Shown: positions 1 through 11,742, counted from the stretch's first letter. The stretch is DNA of 64,000 nucleotides from Spiribacter salilacus (GCF_009649225.1 NZ_WJPP01000003.1:248001-312000); one strand, 5' to 3'. Numbers and translations: made by a program. The notes: a model not told the origin generated them from the sequence alone.

Positions 1-1662
1 CGAATGCGTTGGGGCAGCGAAACCCTGGAGTTTGTCCGCCCGGTGCATTGGGTGGTGTTACTGCTGGGCGATCAAGTGGTACCCGCAAGCTTTTTTGGCG
101 TAACCGCTGATCGCAACAGCCAGGGGCATCGCTTTCATCACCCTGATCCCATAGCGATTACCTCGGCATCGACCTATGTCGAGCAACTTCATCGTGGCCA
201 TGTCATGGTCGATTTTGCTGCGCGGCGCGCCTCGATTCGTGAGCAGGTGATGGCAGAAGGCGAGCGTTTAGGCGGACAGGCAATGATTGAGGATGGATTG
301 CTTGATGAGGTCACCGCCTTGGTGGAATGGCCCGTCGCGCTATCGGGCAGTTTTGCGAAAGACTTTTTGCGCGTGCCCGCAGAAGCCCTAATCTCGAGCA
401 TGCAGGAGCATCAACGGTATTTTCCGGTAAAAGATCAGCAGGGCGCGTTGCTACCGCATTTTATCACCGTGGCCAATATTGATAGCCAAGCGCCTGAACA
501 AGTAATTGCCGGTAATGAACGTGTGATTCGGCCAAGGCTTGCCGATGCCGCGTTCTTTTGGGATCAAGATCGCCATCAAGCACTGGGCGATCGGCTCAGT
601 TCACTCGAGCAAGTGGTTTTTCAAAAATCACTGGGTAGCGTTGCCGATAAGTCACAGCGTGTGGCACAGCTTGCCGAGGGATTAGCCGATACCTTTGGGG
701 TCAGCGCCACTGATGCTAAACGCGCCGGGCAGCTCTCACGCGCTGATTTAGTCACCGAAATGGTGGGCGAGTTCCCTGATCTGCAAGGCATCATGGGCCG
801 GTACTACGCACTAGAAAGTGGTGAAAACCCGGCCGTAGCCGCGGCACTTGATGAGGGGTATCAACCGCGCTTCTCGGGTGATGCCATCGCGCCATCGGCC
901 TTAGGCCAGTTGCTTGCCGTTGCCGAGCGGATCGACACCCTCACGGGTATCTTCGCCATTGGCAAAGCACCCACTGGCGCCAAAGACCCCTTCGCCCTGC
1001 GCCGTGCTGCACTGGGCTTGCTCCGCACGTTAATCGAAGCCGAGCGCGATATGGATCTAACCGCGCAATTTACCGCGGCGGCCAGTAGCCAGCCAGCCGC
1101 GGTAGAGGCTTCTAAGCAGGTTTCGGCTCTGGTTGATTTTTGCTTAGAAAGACTACGTGCGCTGTATCACGAACAAGGCTTTGCGGCTGAGTTGTTTGAA
1201 GCCGTGCGCACCGTCATCGATCCTAATGCCTTTTCACCATTAGACTTTGACCGGCGGCTTCGCGCCTGTCAGGCCTTTGCGCAGCTGCCTGCTGCCGCCA
1301 GTTTAGCCAGTGCTAACAAGCGTATCCGCAACTTACTCAGAAAAGCGGAAAGCGATGCGGCCGCAGCGGTTACCCAAACAACCGTCAATCCGGCGCAATT
1401 CGAGCAGACTGCGGAATCTGACCTGTTTGAGGCAGTTACCCACCGTCAGGCAACGCTGCAATCACACATCGACCAGGCACAATACGCCCAAGCATTAGCG
1501 TTGCTTGCCGAGCTAAAAGAGCCAGTGGATCAATTTTTTGATCAGGTTATGGTGATGGCAGAGGATCCTGCCATTCAGAAAAACCGTTTGGCGTTGCTGC
1601 ATCTATTGCAACAGCAGTTTCTGGCCATTGCCGATGTCTCGGCATTAACTGAATCAGGTTAA
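1..1662 (+). CDS. glyS: Glycyl-tRNA synthetase beta subunit (5' end outside window)
   Basis: Beta chain of the alpha2-beta2 glycyl-tRNA synthetase, which charges tRNA-Gly in the cytoplasm. The frame is open from base 1, so the gene is cut by the window edge; about 553 codons remain of the usual ~690, and roughly 130 N-terminal residues are missing. Family landmarks are clear: FVRPVHWV near the start, LVEWPV, HQRYFPV, a VRPRLADA-type segment (IRPRLADAAFFW), KDPFALRRAALG and the C-terminal helical anticodon-binding part with ANKRIRNLL and EPVDQFFDQVMVM. The stop lies 3 bases before gmhB, so the two are probably co-transcribed. It contains no copy of the GACACCCAC word. Confidence 0.97.
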   Translation, partial: RMRWGSETLEFVRPVHWVVLLLGDQVVPASFFGVTADRNSQGHRFHHPDPIAITSASTYVEQLHRGHVMVDFAARRASIREQVMAEGERLGGQAMIEDGLLDEVTALVEWPVALSGSFAKDFLRVPAEALISSMQEHQRYFPVKDQQGALLPHFITVANIDSQAPEQVIAGNERVIRPRLADAAFFWDQDRHQALGDRLSSLEQVVFQKSLGSVADKSQRVAQLAEGLADTFGVSATDAKRAGQLSRADLVTEMVGEFPDLQGIMGRYYALESGENPAVAAALDEGYQPRFSGDAIAPSALGQLLAVAERIDTLTGIFAIGKAPTGAKDPFALRRAALGLLRTLIEAERDMDLTAQFTAAASSQPAAVEASKQVSALVDFCLERLRALYHEQGFAAELFEAVRTVIDPNAFSPLDFDRRLRACQAFAQLPAAASLASANKRIRNLLRKAESDAAAAVTQTTVNPAQFEQTAESDLFEAVTHRQATLQSHIDQAQYAQALALLAELKEPVDQFFDQVMVMAEDPAIQKNRLALLHLLQQQFLAIADVSALTESG

Positions 1663-1665
1663 CCC

Positions 1666-2223
1666 ATGGGTCCACGAGCCATCTTATTGGATCGTGACGG
1701 CGTCATTAACGCAGATTCTCCAAATTACATCCTTAGCCCCGAGCAATGGGAGGCACTTCCCGGCAGCTTGGCGGCCATTGCCCAGTTAAACCAGGCCGGT
1801 ATGTTGGTGGGTGTTTGCTCTAATCAATCCGCCGTGGGGCGCGGGATGATGAGCCAACAAACGCTCAATGCCATTCACCAGCGTATGCAGGCGCAACTAA
1901 AAGCCAACGGGGCGCATCTTGATGCCATTGCCGTCTGCCCCCATGCACCGGAAAGTCAGTGTGATTGCCGAAAACCCAAGCCGGGGCTGATTTTACAAAT
2001 GCTTGCCCAATGGAATTTAACCCCTGATGAAGCCCTTTTTATTGGCGATAGCCAACGCGATCTAGACGCAGCCGCCGCGGTTGGCGTAGAAGCTTGGCTG
2101 GTGCGCACGGGTAATGGCAGGCAAACTGAAACGCAATGGTGCAATGATACCCAGCCTGTGGAAGTATTTGATGACCTGAACGCAGCGGTAACCACGCTGC
2201 TCAATAGGCCAATTCATGAATGA
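1666..2223 (+). CDS. gmhB: D-glycero-D-manno-heptose-1,7-bisphosphate 7-phosphatase
   Basis: A 185-residue HAD-superfamily phosphatase that removes the 7-phosphate of heptose bisphosphate in ADP-heptose (LPS inner core) synthesis. HAD motif I is LLDRDGVIN near residues 7-15. The zinc-binding loop CPHAPESQCDC is near residue 92, followed by RKPKPG, and motif IV is IGDSQRDLDAA. Length is normal. The start ATG is 3 bases after the glyS stop with no strong ribosome binding site, suggesting translational coupling. It overlaps plsC by 8 bases. The glyS-gmhB-plsC order upstream of gyrB is the same as in Pseudomonas. Confidence 0.93.
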   Translation: MGPRAILLDRDGVINADSPNYILSPEQWEALPGSLAAIAQLNQAGMLVGVCSNQSAVGRGMMSQQTLNAIHQRMQAQLKANGAHLDAIAVCPHAPESQCDCRKPKPGLILQMLAQWNLTPDEALFIGDSQRDLDAAAAVGVEAWLVRTGNGRQTETQWCNDTQPVEVFDDLNAAVTTLLNRPIHE

Positions 2224-2953
2224 ATTTGTAAAACCCTACCAAAAAGGCAGCCTCTGGCGAGGCGGGTTATTTCATTTGGGAATGATTATTTCGGTGCCAA
2301 TCTGGACACTGGCAACACTGCCTGTGTTCGGTATGTCTTTTAAGATCCGCTATTGGTGGATTACCCGCTGGTGCAGCTATATTCGTTGGCTAGCGCGCTG
2401 GGTAGCCGGCATTAAGGTAGAGGTACTGGGCGCAGAGAACAAACCCGATACCGCCTGTGTGGTGCTAGCTAAGCATCAAAGCAGTTGGGAAACACTCAGC
2501 TTACTGTCTTATTTCTATCCACAAAGCTGGGTGTTAAAAAAAGAACTGCTCAAAATACCCGTGTTTGGCTGGGCATTAGGTCGACTCGACCCAATTGCCA
2601 TTAACCGAAAATCCAGTCGAGAAGCGCTAAAGCAAGTCATTAACCAAGGCACTGAGCGACTCAAATTAGGCCGCTGGGTTGTCGTATTTCCGGAAGGAAC
2701 CCGGGTGCCGGTTGGCGCGCGAGGCCGCTATCAACAAGGCGGTGCATTATTGGCTTGCCGGGCCGGCGTACCCGTCGTACCCGTTGCCCATAATGCGGGC
2801 TATTTCTGGCCACCCCGTAGCATTCGAATGCGGGCTGGAACCATTCAGGTACGTATTGGCCCCACCATTCAAACCGCAGGGCGAACACCTGCCGAGGTTA
2901 TTGCGGATACCGAGGCATGGATTGAGTCGGTTATGGAGACCCTAGAGCCATAG
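2216..2953 (+). CDS. plsC: 1-acyl-sn-glycerol-3-phosphate acyltransferase (PlsC/HdtS type)
   Basis: A 245-residue membrane-bound acyltransferase expected to acylate lysophosphatidic acid to phosphatidic acid. The catalytic block is HQSSWE, the H-x4-D/E form typical of the HdtS-like branch (often HQSTWE), near residue 82. The second signature FPEGTR is near residue 160. An N-terminal hydrophobic stretch (residues ~17-40) would anchor it to the inner membrane. The start ATG lies inside the end of gmhB (ATGAATGA overlap). It runs convergently into gyrB with only 7 bases between the stops and no visible hairpin there. Confidence 0.88.
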   Translation: MNEFVKPYQKGSLWRGGLFHLGMIISVPIWTLATLPVFGMSFKIRYWWITRWCSYIRWLARWVAGIKVEVLGAENKPDTACVVLAKHQSSWETLSLLSYFYPQSWVLKKELLKIPVFGWALGRLDPIAINRKSSREALKQVINQGTERLKLGRWVVVFPEGTRVPVGARGRYQQGGALLACRAGVPVVPVAHNAGYFWPPRSIRMRAGTIQVRIGPTIQTAGRTPAEVIADTEAWIESVMETLEP

Positions 2954-2960
2954 ACGGGCA

Positions 2961-5390
<2,430 letters not shown>

Positions 5391-5415
5391 CTATTCATAC
5401 GCTTATTATACCCGA

Positions 5416-6528
5416 TTAAGCGCTGCCACGTTCATTCCTTTCATCAGCGCTAATCCTGCCTTGTTCCACGTGGAACCATTGCGCCTGGTCAGAGAAAGGA
5501 ACGCGTTCGGCTTCGATCGTTGTAATAAATGTTTGCACGTCCATACCTCGAACACGATCCATAACCAACCCACGATGATGAGCATCTAACTCCGCGGCAA
5601 GGTCATCTAATAATAATAGGGGCCGGTTTGCTGAGTGTTGTCGCCACAACGTTAATAACGCCAGGCGCAATGCGATAACTACAATCTTTTGTTGACCGCG
5701 GCTTAACCGCTGAGAGACCGGTTGATCATCGACGACTAACACGAGGTCTGCTCGATGGGGCCCGTATAATGTGAAACCTTGTTTAAGCTCGGCACTTCGT
5801 CCTTTTTGCAACGCATCACTCAGCGACTCCCCTTGCAACCAACCCGTGCGATAGCGCCAATCAAACGTTAAATGTGGCATCCAATCATTTAATAGCATCG
5901 CCCACTCGGTCATTAGGGTGTTTAAAAACTGGGTTCTCACCTCAGTAACCACCTCACCCGCCTCACTAAGTTCGGTTTCCCATGCCTTGGCAACCGATTC
6001 ATTCCCTAACCGTAACGCAGCATTACGCTGTCTAAGCCCTCGTTGATACCGCCGCCACACCTCCCGGTAGGCAGGTTCCACGTGGAACACACCCCAGTTC
6101 AGAAAACTTCGCCGCTCGGTTGGCCCCTCCGTTAATAACCGCTGCGCTTCGGTGTTCAGAACCTGTATGGGGATTAGTCCAGCAAATTCTGATAACGATC
6201 GAACATCCTCGCCATTTAAACGGACGCGTGTTTTTCCTTCAGTAAACGACACCCCTAACTGGTGGCGACCACTCGCGTTTTGCACACGGCCCGTCACCAC
6301 AACTTCTTTACCACCATTGGCAATAACGCGTTGCAGCCGAGGAGTCAGGAAACTTTTTGCCCGTGCTAAAAAATAAATGGCCTCAAGCAGACTGGATTTG
6401 CCCGCTGCATTGACGCCATAAATCACATTTAAATGGGGTGAAAAATTGAGGGATACGCTGGCTAAGTGCCGAAAGCCCTGCACATTCAACACGGTTAAAC
6501 CGCTTGGTACGGCCTTCTCAGCCACCAA
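5416..6528 (-). CDS. recF: DNA replication and repair protein RecF
   Basis: SMC-like ATPase that helps load RecA at gaps with RecO and RecR; 370 residues. Walker A is GVNAAGKSSLLE near residue 40; the ABC-type signature region is RLSRGQQKIVV and Walker B is LLLLDDLAAELD. The start is TTG at 6528 or GTG at 6525; no ATG is well placed. It begins 9 bases after dnaN. The gene carries two near-perfect parS palindromes (5462-5477 and 6074-6089), each encoding a Phe-His-Val-Glu peptide, so this coding region probably also serves chromosome partitioning. Confidence 0.95.
   Translation of the reverse strand: MVAEKAVPSGLTVLNVQGFRHLASVSLNFSPHLNVIYGVNAAGKSSLLEAIYFLARAKSFLTPRLQRVIANGGKEVVVTGRVQNASGRHQLGVSFTEGKTRVRLNGEDVRSLSEFAGLIPIQVLNTEAQRLLTEGPTERRSFLNWGVFHVEPAYREVWRRYQRGLRQRNAALRLGNESVAKAWETELSEAGEVVTEVRTQFLNTLMTEWAMLLNDWMPHLTFDWRYRTGWLQGESLSDALQKGRSAELKQGFTLYGPHRADLVLVVDDQPVSQRLSRGQQKIVVIALRLALLTLWRQHSANRPLLLLDDLAAELDAHHRGLVMDRVRGMDVQTFITTIEAERVPFSDQAQWFHVEQGRISADERNERGSA
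5462..5477. promoter_or_regulatory. parS-like ParB-binding site inside recF
   Basis: TGTTCCACGTGGAACC matches the chromosomal parS consensus TGTTCCACGTGGAACA at 15 of 16 positions, with an intact GTTCCACGTGGAAC palindrome. ParB encoded at 16372-17244 would be expected to bind here and spread. It lies about 2.4 kb from the dnaA-dnaN intergenic region. It is inside the 3' end of recF, where it encodes Phe-His-Val-Glu. Confidence 0.85.
6074..6089. promoter_or_regulatory. parS-like ParB-binding site inside recF (second)
   Basis: GGTTCCACGTGGAACA contains the full 14-base palindrome GTTCCACGTGGAAC and matches parS at 15 of 16 positions. It is about 600 bases from the other recF site. Having two copies in one gene, with no comparable site elsewhere in the window, argues against chance. 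Confidence 0.85.
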
Positions 6529-6537
6529 TCGTATAGC

Positions 6538-7641
6538 CTAGAGCCGCATAGGCATCACGACATAACGACCATCCTGGTCATTACCGTTACCCACCAGTAG
6601 CGCACTACTACTACCGTCGCGCACATACATCGTAATTGACTCCGCTTCGATGGCACCTAGCGCATCAAGCATGTAACTGGCGTTAAACCCAATCTCCATA
6701 CCCCCGCCGTTAGACTCTGCTGCTACTTCCTCTTCTGCTTCTTCTTGCTCGGGATTATTCGATTGAATACGCAATTGATCAGGTTCAAAGATAAACCGAA
6801 CCCCTCGATATTTTTCGTTCGATAAAATCGATGCCCGAACGAGCGCTTTACGCAGCATCTCTCGATCAACATTCACTACCGACCCTTCAGCTTCAGGAAT
6901 AACGCGTTGGTAATCTGGGAACCGGCCATCAATGAGCTTAGTGGTAAATCGAATATCTGGCAGCACAACCTGAAGGTGAGAACTGCCTAAAATGAGCTCT
7001 ACCTCTATATCTGAAGATTCCAGCAAACGTAACAATTCCTGAATGGCCTTGCGTGGCACGATAATTTGGACTGCCTCAGTAATCGGCAAATCCACTGCCA
7101 ATTCGGCCAGCGCCAATCGATGCCCATCGGTGGCCACTGTTTTAATTCCTTGGCCATCTAGCTCCAACAACAACCCATTGAGGTAATAACGCACATCCTG
7201 CATTGCCATCGCAAAGTGTGTTTTTTCGATTAGCCAGCGCACCTGGTGCTGCGGCAATTTAATCCGCTGATTGGCTTCAACCTCATCAACAACAGGAAAG
7301 TCATCGGCACTAAGGTAAGCCAAACTAAACCGACTACGCCCGGCACGGACGATCATCCGCTCGCCTTCTAGATTCATCTTCAGCTCTGCGTCTTCAGGCA
7401 AATTTCGAACAATATCCATCAGTTTGCGTGCTGGAATTGTGAGTCGGCCTGATTGAACAATTTCTGCTGGCGTATGAGCGCGTAACTCCACCTCAAGATC
7501 AGTTGCCGTCAGCATTAGCGTGTTGTTGTCTGCTTCAATGAGAACGTTTGCGAGTATTGGTAGAGTCTGTCGACGTTCAACAACACCGATGATCGCTTGT
7601 AAGGGACGTAAAAGGGCCTCTCGGCTAACGATGAACTCCAT
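6538..7641 (-). CDS. dnaN: DNA polymerase III beta sliding clamp
   Basis: Ring-shaped processivity factor of the replicative polymerase, 367 residues in three repeated clamp domains. Recognisable segments include the N-terminal REALLRPLQAIIGVVERRQTLPIL, TDLEVELRA, TIPARKLMDIVRNLP, ATDGHRLA near residue 175 and the C-terminal end YVVMPMRL, the usual MPMRL terminus. A low-complexity acidic insert (EQEEAEEEVAAES) lies near residue 295, where other clamps are shorter. It is co-directional with recF (9-base gap) and separated from dnaA by the 223-base probable origin. Confidence 0.97.
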   Translation of the reverse strand: MEFIVSREALLRPLQAIIGVVERRQTLPILANVLIEADNNTLMLTATDLEVELRAHTPAEIVQSGRLTIPARKLMDIVRNLPEDAELKMNLEGERMIVRAGRSRFSLAYLSADDFPVVDEVEANQRIKLPQHQVRWLIEKTHFAMAMQDVRYYLNGLLLELDGQGIKTVATDGHRLALAELAVDLPITEAVQIIVPRKAIQELLRLLESSDIEVELILGSSHLQVVLPDIRFTTKLIDGRFPDYQRVIPEAEGSVVNVDREMLRKALVRASILSNEKYRGVRFIFEPDQLRIQSNNPEQEEAEEEVAAESNGGGMEIGFNASYMLDALGAIEAESITMYVRDGSSSALLVGNGNDQDGRYVVMPMRL

Positions 7642-7864
7642 GCGACTTATCCTGTGCTAAGTATTAATATTGTTTAGTTTATAAATAGAATAACAGTCGT
7701 AATAATAACTGCGGCGATTGTCTGTGCGTAACCTTATTTTTAGTATACTAATCAATGTCTTAAAACTTCCAAAACTTGTGCGTGCATTCGGTATAAACCC
7801 TCAATAACCGGTGGACGCATTGTGGATAACTTAGCCATCGCCTTTTATCCCCAGCTTATCCCCA
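7642..7864. other. Probable chromosomal replication origin (oriC) between dnaN and dnaA
   Basis: The 223-base dnaA-dnaN intergenic region has origin hallmarks. A perfect DnaA box is TGTGGATAA (TTATCCACA complement) at 7821-7829. Two one-mismatch boxes TTATCCCCA are at 7845-7853 and 7856-7864. An A+T-rich stretch at about 7655-7710 (runs such as TATTAATATTG and TTTATAAATAGAATAA) could be the unwinding element, and a second at about 7735-7765 includes AGTATACTAA. The gyrB-recF-dnaN-dnaA / rpmH context and nearby parS sites agree. That this is the active origin is inference; replication-strand skew was not computed. Confidence 0.7.
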
Positions 7865-9187
7865 TTATGTTGACAAGGTTCTGGACAGGTTATGATAGTC
7901 CTCATCAATGCGCGCATCCGTTGCTTGCAGCTCTGCTACCTTTTTACACGCATGCATGACCGTTGTGTGATCTCGCCCGCCAAACGCTTCGCCAATTTCT
8001 GGTAAAGAATGATTGGTCAGCGACTTTGCTAACGCCATAGCCACCTGCCGCGGCCGAGCGATCGAGCGGCTACGCGTTTTGGACAACAAATCAGAAACCC
8101 GAATTTTGTAGTACTCCGCCACCGTTTTTTGAATATTCTCGATAGTAACCAGCTTTTCCTGCAGGGCAAGCAGATCACGTAAAGCGCCCTTTGCAAAATC
8201 AACGGTAATTTGCGCTCCGGTAAACCGCGCATTGGCCACCACGCGTCTCAATGCACCCTCAAGTTCACGAATATTCGATCGAATACGCTTAGCAATAAAA
8301 AACGCCACTTCAGGGGGTAACTCCACCCCGTCTTGAGCGGCTTTAGACATTAAAATCGCCACGCGTGTCTCTAGTTCTGGTGGCTCAATTGCAATCGTTA
8401 AACCCCAACCAAATCGAGATTTTAAGCGCTCTTCAAGCCCCTGAACCTCCTTTGGATAACGATCGCAGGTCATTACCACCTGATGCTGGCCTTCGAGTAA
8501 CGCATTGAAAGTATGAAAGAATTCTTCTTGGGAGCGTTCTTTTTTGGCAAAAAACTGAATATCATCAATGAGAAGCGCATCTAAACCTCGGTAATGCTGC
8601 TTAAACTCATTAATTGCATTGTGTTGAAGCGCACGAATCATATCGGCAACAAATCGCTCAGAGTGAAGGTAAAGAACGCGCGCATCCGGCCGCTGAGCTA
8701 CCAGCGCATTCCCAATGGCATGCATTAAATGCGTTTTGCCTAGCCCAACTCCGCCATAAATAAAAAGTGGGTTGTACGCGCTACCAGGATTTTCAACGAC
8801 CTGTGTGCTTGCGGCACGAGCCAGTTGATTCGACTTACCCTCGACAAACGTCTCGAAGGTAAAAAGCCGGTTGAGCTGCGCGTTAAATGACGGCCCACCG
8901 GCTGCACTTGACCGCGTTGTTTTTACCCGCGGCGCCTTGGCGGGCTGACCCCCAATTTCAAGAATGAGCTTGGGGGGCTCATGCGGGCGCTGCTGACTGA
9001 GTAGCTCTTCAATGCGCGTTGAGAAGTGCTCACGCACCCAGTCCAAAACAAACCGATTGGGGGCATACAAACGGAGTTCATCACCGTGCTCTTCGGCTTG
9101 AAGGGGCCGAATCCAGGTGTTGAGCTGCTGGTCGGGAAGCTCTCGCTCCAACCGCTGCAGACAATCTTTCCATAACAGACCGGTCAA
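7865..9187 (-). CDS. dnaA: Chromosomal replication initiator DnaA
   Basis: AAA+ initiator that binds DnaA boxes and opens oriC. Domain I begins [26 protein letters not shown] in the first ~30 residues. The AAA+ domain carries Walker [16 protein letters not shown] and Walker [10 protein letters not shown]. Domain IV carries the DNA-binding signature [11 protein letters not shown] near the C-terminus. The frame stays open to a TTG at 9202, but a TTG at 9187 has an AGGAGA ribosome binding site 6 bases upstream and gives a normal N-terminus (440 residues), so 9187 is chosen. Gene order with dnaN, recF and gyrB is conserved. Confidence 0.95.
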   Translation of the reverse strand: MTGLLWKDCLQRLERELPDQQLNTWIRPLQAEEHGDELRLYAPNRFVLDWVREHFSTRIEELLSQQRPHEPPKLILEIGGQPAKAPRVKTTRSSAAGGPSFNAQLNRLFTFETFVEGKSNQLARAASTQVVENPGSAYNPLFIYGGVGLGKTHLMHAIGNALVAQRPDARVLYLHSERFVADMIRALQHNAINEFKQHYRGLDALLIDDIQFFAKKERSQEEFFHTFNALLEGQHQVVMTCDRYPKEVQGLEERLKSRFGWGLTIAIEPPELETRVAILMSKAAQDGVELPPEVAFFIAKRIRSNIRELEGALRRVVANARFTGAQITVDFAKGALRDLLALQEKLVTIENIQKTVAEYYKIRVSDLLSKTRSRSIARPRQVAMALAKSLTNHSLPEIGEAFGGRDHTTVMHACKKVAELQATDARIDEDYHNLSRTLST

Positions 9188-9261
9188 AAACCGTCTCCTC
9201 AAAAAGGCGATAAACTTAGGCTGTCGAGTCTAACCGCTGTTACGCAGGGGCGCTACATGCG

Positions 9262-9291
9262 TTGACAGGGTGTTCCTACCGGGATTATTCT
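9262..9291 (+). promoter_or_regulatory. Sigma70-type promoter of rpmH-rnpA
   Basis: TTGACA at 9262-9267 and TATTCT at 9286-9291 are separated by 18 bases, close to the housekeeping consensus. The element lies 47 bases before the rpmH ATG and points away from dnaA. It probably drives rpmH-rnpA-yidD-yidC and possibly mnmE. Confidence 0.75.
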
Positions 9292-9337
9292 TGCCGGCTG
9301 AATTTGATTTTTAACCCCTATAAAAGGCGGCTTCCGC

Positions 9338-9472
9338 ATGAAGAGGACGTTTCAACCCAGTGTCATTAAGCGTAAGCGCACCCATGGGTTTCGCTCGCGT
9401 ATGGCGACACGTAATGGGCGCAAAATTTTAGCCCGGCGGCGTGCAAAAGGGCGGGCACGGCTCGCACCATAA
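9338..9472 (+). CDS. rpmH: 50S ribosomal protein L34
   Basis: A 44-residue, very basic ribosomal protein. The sequence begins [21 protein letters not shown] and ends RLAP. It keeps the family features [16 protein letters not shown] and [13 protein letters not shown] at full length. It lies just before rnpA, as in nearly all bacteria. The TAA at 9470-9472 is followed within 5 bases by the rnpA start. Confidence 0.98.
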   Translation: MKRTFQPSVIKRKRTHGFRSRMATRNGRKILARRRAKGRARLAP

Positions 9473-9474
9473 AG

Positions 9475-9849
9475 GTGATGTCATCACTGGGGGGCGATTA
9501 TTCGTTTCCCCGTTCAGTTAGACTCACCCGTAGCCAAGATTTTAAAGCGGTATTTGCCGGGGCAGAAAAGCAAGCCAACCGGTACTTAACGGTGTTATAC
9601 CGACCTAATACCGTCGAGCAAGCGCGTCTTGGTCTAGCGATTTCTAAGCGCGTTGCGAAAAGAGCAAGCGATCGAAACCGTATTAAGCGCCTGATTCGAG
9701 AGAGTTTTCGGCAAATACGAAATGATTTACCGGCGGTTGATATTGTTGTAATGGTTCGCCCCATCGCTTGTAACACAGAAAACGCTACACTGTTGGCATC
9801 TCTTTACAGTCTTTGGCAACGGATCATTCAGTCATGCGAACCCTGTTGA
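9475..9849 (+). CDS. rnpA: Ribonuclease P protein component
   Basis: Protein subunit of RNase P, which assists the RNA subunit in cutting 5' leaders from pre-tRNAs; about 124 residues and basic. The RNR signature is [13 protein letters not shown] near residues 64-76. Upstream are [11 protein letters not shown] and [13 protein letters not shown]. The start is GTG at 9475 or the adjacent ATG at 9478. The 3' end overlaps yidD by 16 bases, as commonly seen in this cluster. No RNase P RNA gene is visible in the window. Confidence 0.95.
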   Translation: MMSSLGGDYSFPRSVRLTRSQDFKAVFAGAEKQANRYLTVLYRPNTVEQARLGLAISKRVAKRASDRNRIKRLIRESFRQIRNDLPAVDIVVMVRPIACNTENATLLASLYSLWQRIIQSCEPC

Positions 9850-10067
9850 TTGCATTTCTTCGTGCTTACCGCTACTGCATCAGCCCACTATTCGGCCCGT
9901 GTTGCCGTTTTCATCCCACCTGTTCTTGCTATGCCATTGAGGCGGTAGAACGACATGGGGTAATTCGTGGTAGCTATTTCGCCACACGACGCATTTTGCG
10001 TTGTAATCCCTTTCACCCCGGGGGCATTGATCCGGTACCGGGAAGCGAGTCCACGAGCCATCAATAA
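9834..10067 (+). CDS. yidD: Membrane protein insertion efficiency factor YidD
   Basis: A 77-residue small protein that assists YidC/Sec-dependent membrane protein insertion. Family signatures are [23 protein letters not shown] and CNPFHPGG. The ATG at 9834 is chosen because the frame upstream of it overlaps rnpA without homology. An amphipathic N-terminus ([13 protein letters not shown]) would bind the inner membrane face. Its stop overlaps the yidC start (TAATG). Confidence 0.93.
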   Translation: MRTLLIAFLRAYRYCISPLFGPCCRFHPTCSCYAIEAVERHGVIRGSYFATRRILRCNPFHPGGIDPVPGSESTSHQ

Positions 10068-11737
10068 TGGATAACCAACGTCTTTTTCTTTACGTCGCAC
10101 TTGCGCTTGTCTTGTTACTGGGTTGGATGACCTGGCAACAAGATTATGGCCCATCCGCACCCCAGCAAGCCTCGCCAACAGCGAGTGTGGATCAACCAGA
10201 ATCGGCACCTGCAACGCCCGCGCCATCTGAGGCGGAGGCTGAAGCTGAAGCACCCGGTCAGCCTGCGGGTAGTGATTCAGTTCCCGAACTCGCCAGCGAT
10301 ACGCTGACCGATACCGGTGTCAACCAAGTCCGGGTGGTAACCGATCTGTTTGAGGTTGATATCGATCTTAACGGGGGCAACGTGCATGGCGTACGGTTAC
10401 TCGAGCACACCGTCTCGCTGGATGACCCAACACCTTTTCAGTTAATGGGTACAGAATCGCCCCTTTTTATTGCCCAAGCGGGTCTCGTGGGCGATGGTAT
10501 CGAGGCACCGGGCCCCGGTGCCCGCTGGGTTGCCGATGAACAGGAATATATCCTTGAGGGCGATGCGGAGCAGATCGAAGTGCCGCTGCGCTGGCGCGAC
10601 GAAAATGGTCTGATGGTGACGCGCCGATATGTATTTACGCGTGATAGTTATCTGATTGATGTGCGTCACGAGGTGCAAAACCCTTTAGCCGATTCGGTAC
10701 GGGTTTATCAATACAATCAACTTCGACGCTCTTCTGATACCGAAGGGCCGGGTTTTCTTGGCGCAGCCAGTTACACCGGCGGCGTGATTTACAGCCCCGA
10801 CGATAAATACGAAAAAATTAGCTTTAACAACATGGAAAAAGACGACCTATCGCGTGATATCACCGATGGTTGGTTGGCCATGATCCAGCATTATTTCTTG
10901 GCAGGTTGGGTGCCGCCACGTGATCAGGTGCTGCGCTATTACACGCGGGTTAATCGTGGCGAGTATGTGCTGGGGCAGAGCTCACCGTGGGTAACGGTTG
11001 AGGCCGGTGGTCAGGCCACCTTAGAGAACCGATTGGTTGTTGGGCCGAAAAAGCAAAACCGCCTAGCGCCGATTGCCGAGGGCCTCGAGCTAACAGTCGA
11101 TTATGGTTGGCTTACGATTATTTCCAAGCCGTTATTTATTGCGCTGTCTTGGATACATAGCGTGGTGGGCAACTGGGGCTGGTCTATCATTCTGCTGACC
11201 CTCGCTATCAAGCTGGTGTTTTACAAACTCTCCGAAGCCAGTTATCGCTCCATGGCAAGAATGCGCAAGCTTCAGCCCGAAATGAAGCGCCTAAAAGAGC
11301 GTTATCCCGATGATCGGCAGAAGATGAACCAAGAGCTGATGACGCTCTATAAAAAAGAAAAGATCAATCCATTGGGTGGGTGTCTGCCTATTTTGGTCCA
11401 AATTCCGGTGTTTATCGCCCTGTATTGGGTGCTGCTTGAGAGTGTGGAGTTGCGCCAAGCCCCATGGATGTTCTGGATTCAGGATCTCTCAGAACGTGAT
11501 CCGTTCTACATCCTGCCCTTACTGATGGGCGCAACGATGTTCCTGCAGCAAAAACTCAATCCGGCGCCTATGGATCCCATTCAGCAGAAGATTATGATGG
11601 GGCTGCCGTTGGTCTTTACGGTGTTCTTTATCTTCTTCCCAGCGGGGCTGGTGCTGTACTGGGTAACCAACAATACCTTATCGATTGCCCAGCAGTGGGT
11701 TATTACGCGGCGGATAGAGGCCGGCGCTAAGTCGTAG
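10067..11737 (+). CDS. yidC: Membrane protein insertase YidC
   Basis: Inner-membrane insertase of the Oxa1/Alb3 family, 556 residues. An N-terminal transmembrane anchor (LFLYVALALVLLLGW, residues ~4-20) is followed by an acidic Ala/Glu/Pro-rich linker (APSEAEAEAEAP) and the large periplasmic beta domain. The conserved C-terminal core with five hydrophobic helices starts near residue 350 (WLTIISKPLFIALSWIHS) and includes NPLGGCLPILVQIPVFIALYWVL. It follows yidD with a one-base overlap and precedes mnmE by 5 bases. Confidence 0.97.
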   Translation: MDNQRLFLYVALALVLLLGWMTWQQDYGPSAPQQASPTASVDQPESAPATPAPSEAEAEAEAPGQPAGSDSVPELASDTLTDTGVNQVRVVTDLFEVDIDLNGGNVHGVRLLEHTVSLDDPTPFQLMGTESPLFIAQAGLVGDGIEAPGPGARWVADEQEYILEGDAEQIEVPLRWRDENGLMVTRRYVFTRDSYLIDVRHEVQNPLADSVRVYQYNQLRRSSDTEGPGFLGAASYTGGVIYSPDDKYEKISFNNMEKDDLSRDITDGWLAMIQHYFLAGWVPPRDQVLRYYTRVNRGEYVLGQSSPWVTVEAGGQATLENRLVVGPKKQNRLAPIAEGLELTVDYGWLTIISKPLFIALSWIHSVVGNWGWSIILLTLAIKLVFYKLSEASYRSMARMRKLQPEMKRLKERYPDDRQKMNQELMTLYKKEKINPLGGCLPILVQIPVFIALYWVLLESVELRQAPWMFWIQDLSERDPFYILPLLMGATMFLQQKLNPAPMDPIQQKIMMGLPLVFTVFFIFFPAGLVLYWVTNNTLSIAQQWVITRRIEAGAKS

Positions 11738-11742
11738 CGAAC

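Noticed and set aside
2954-2960. Terminator between plsC and gyrB
   Set aside because: Only seven bases separate the stops and no hairpin with a T-run is visible on either strand.
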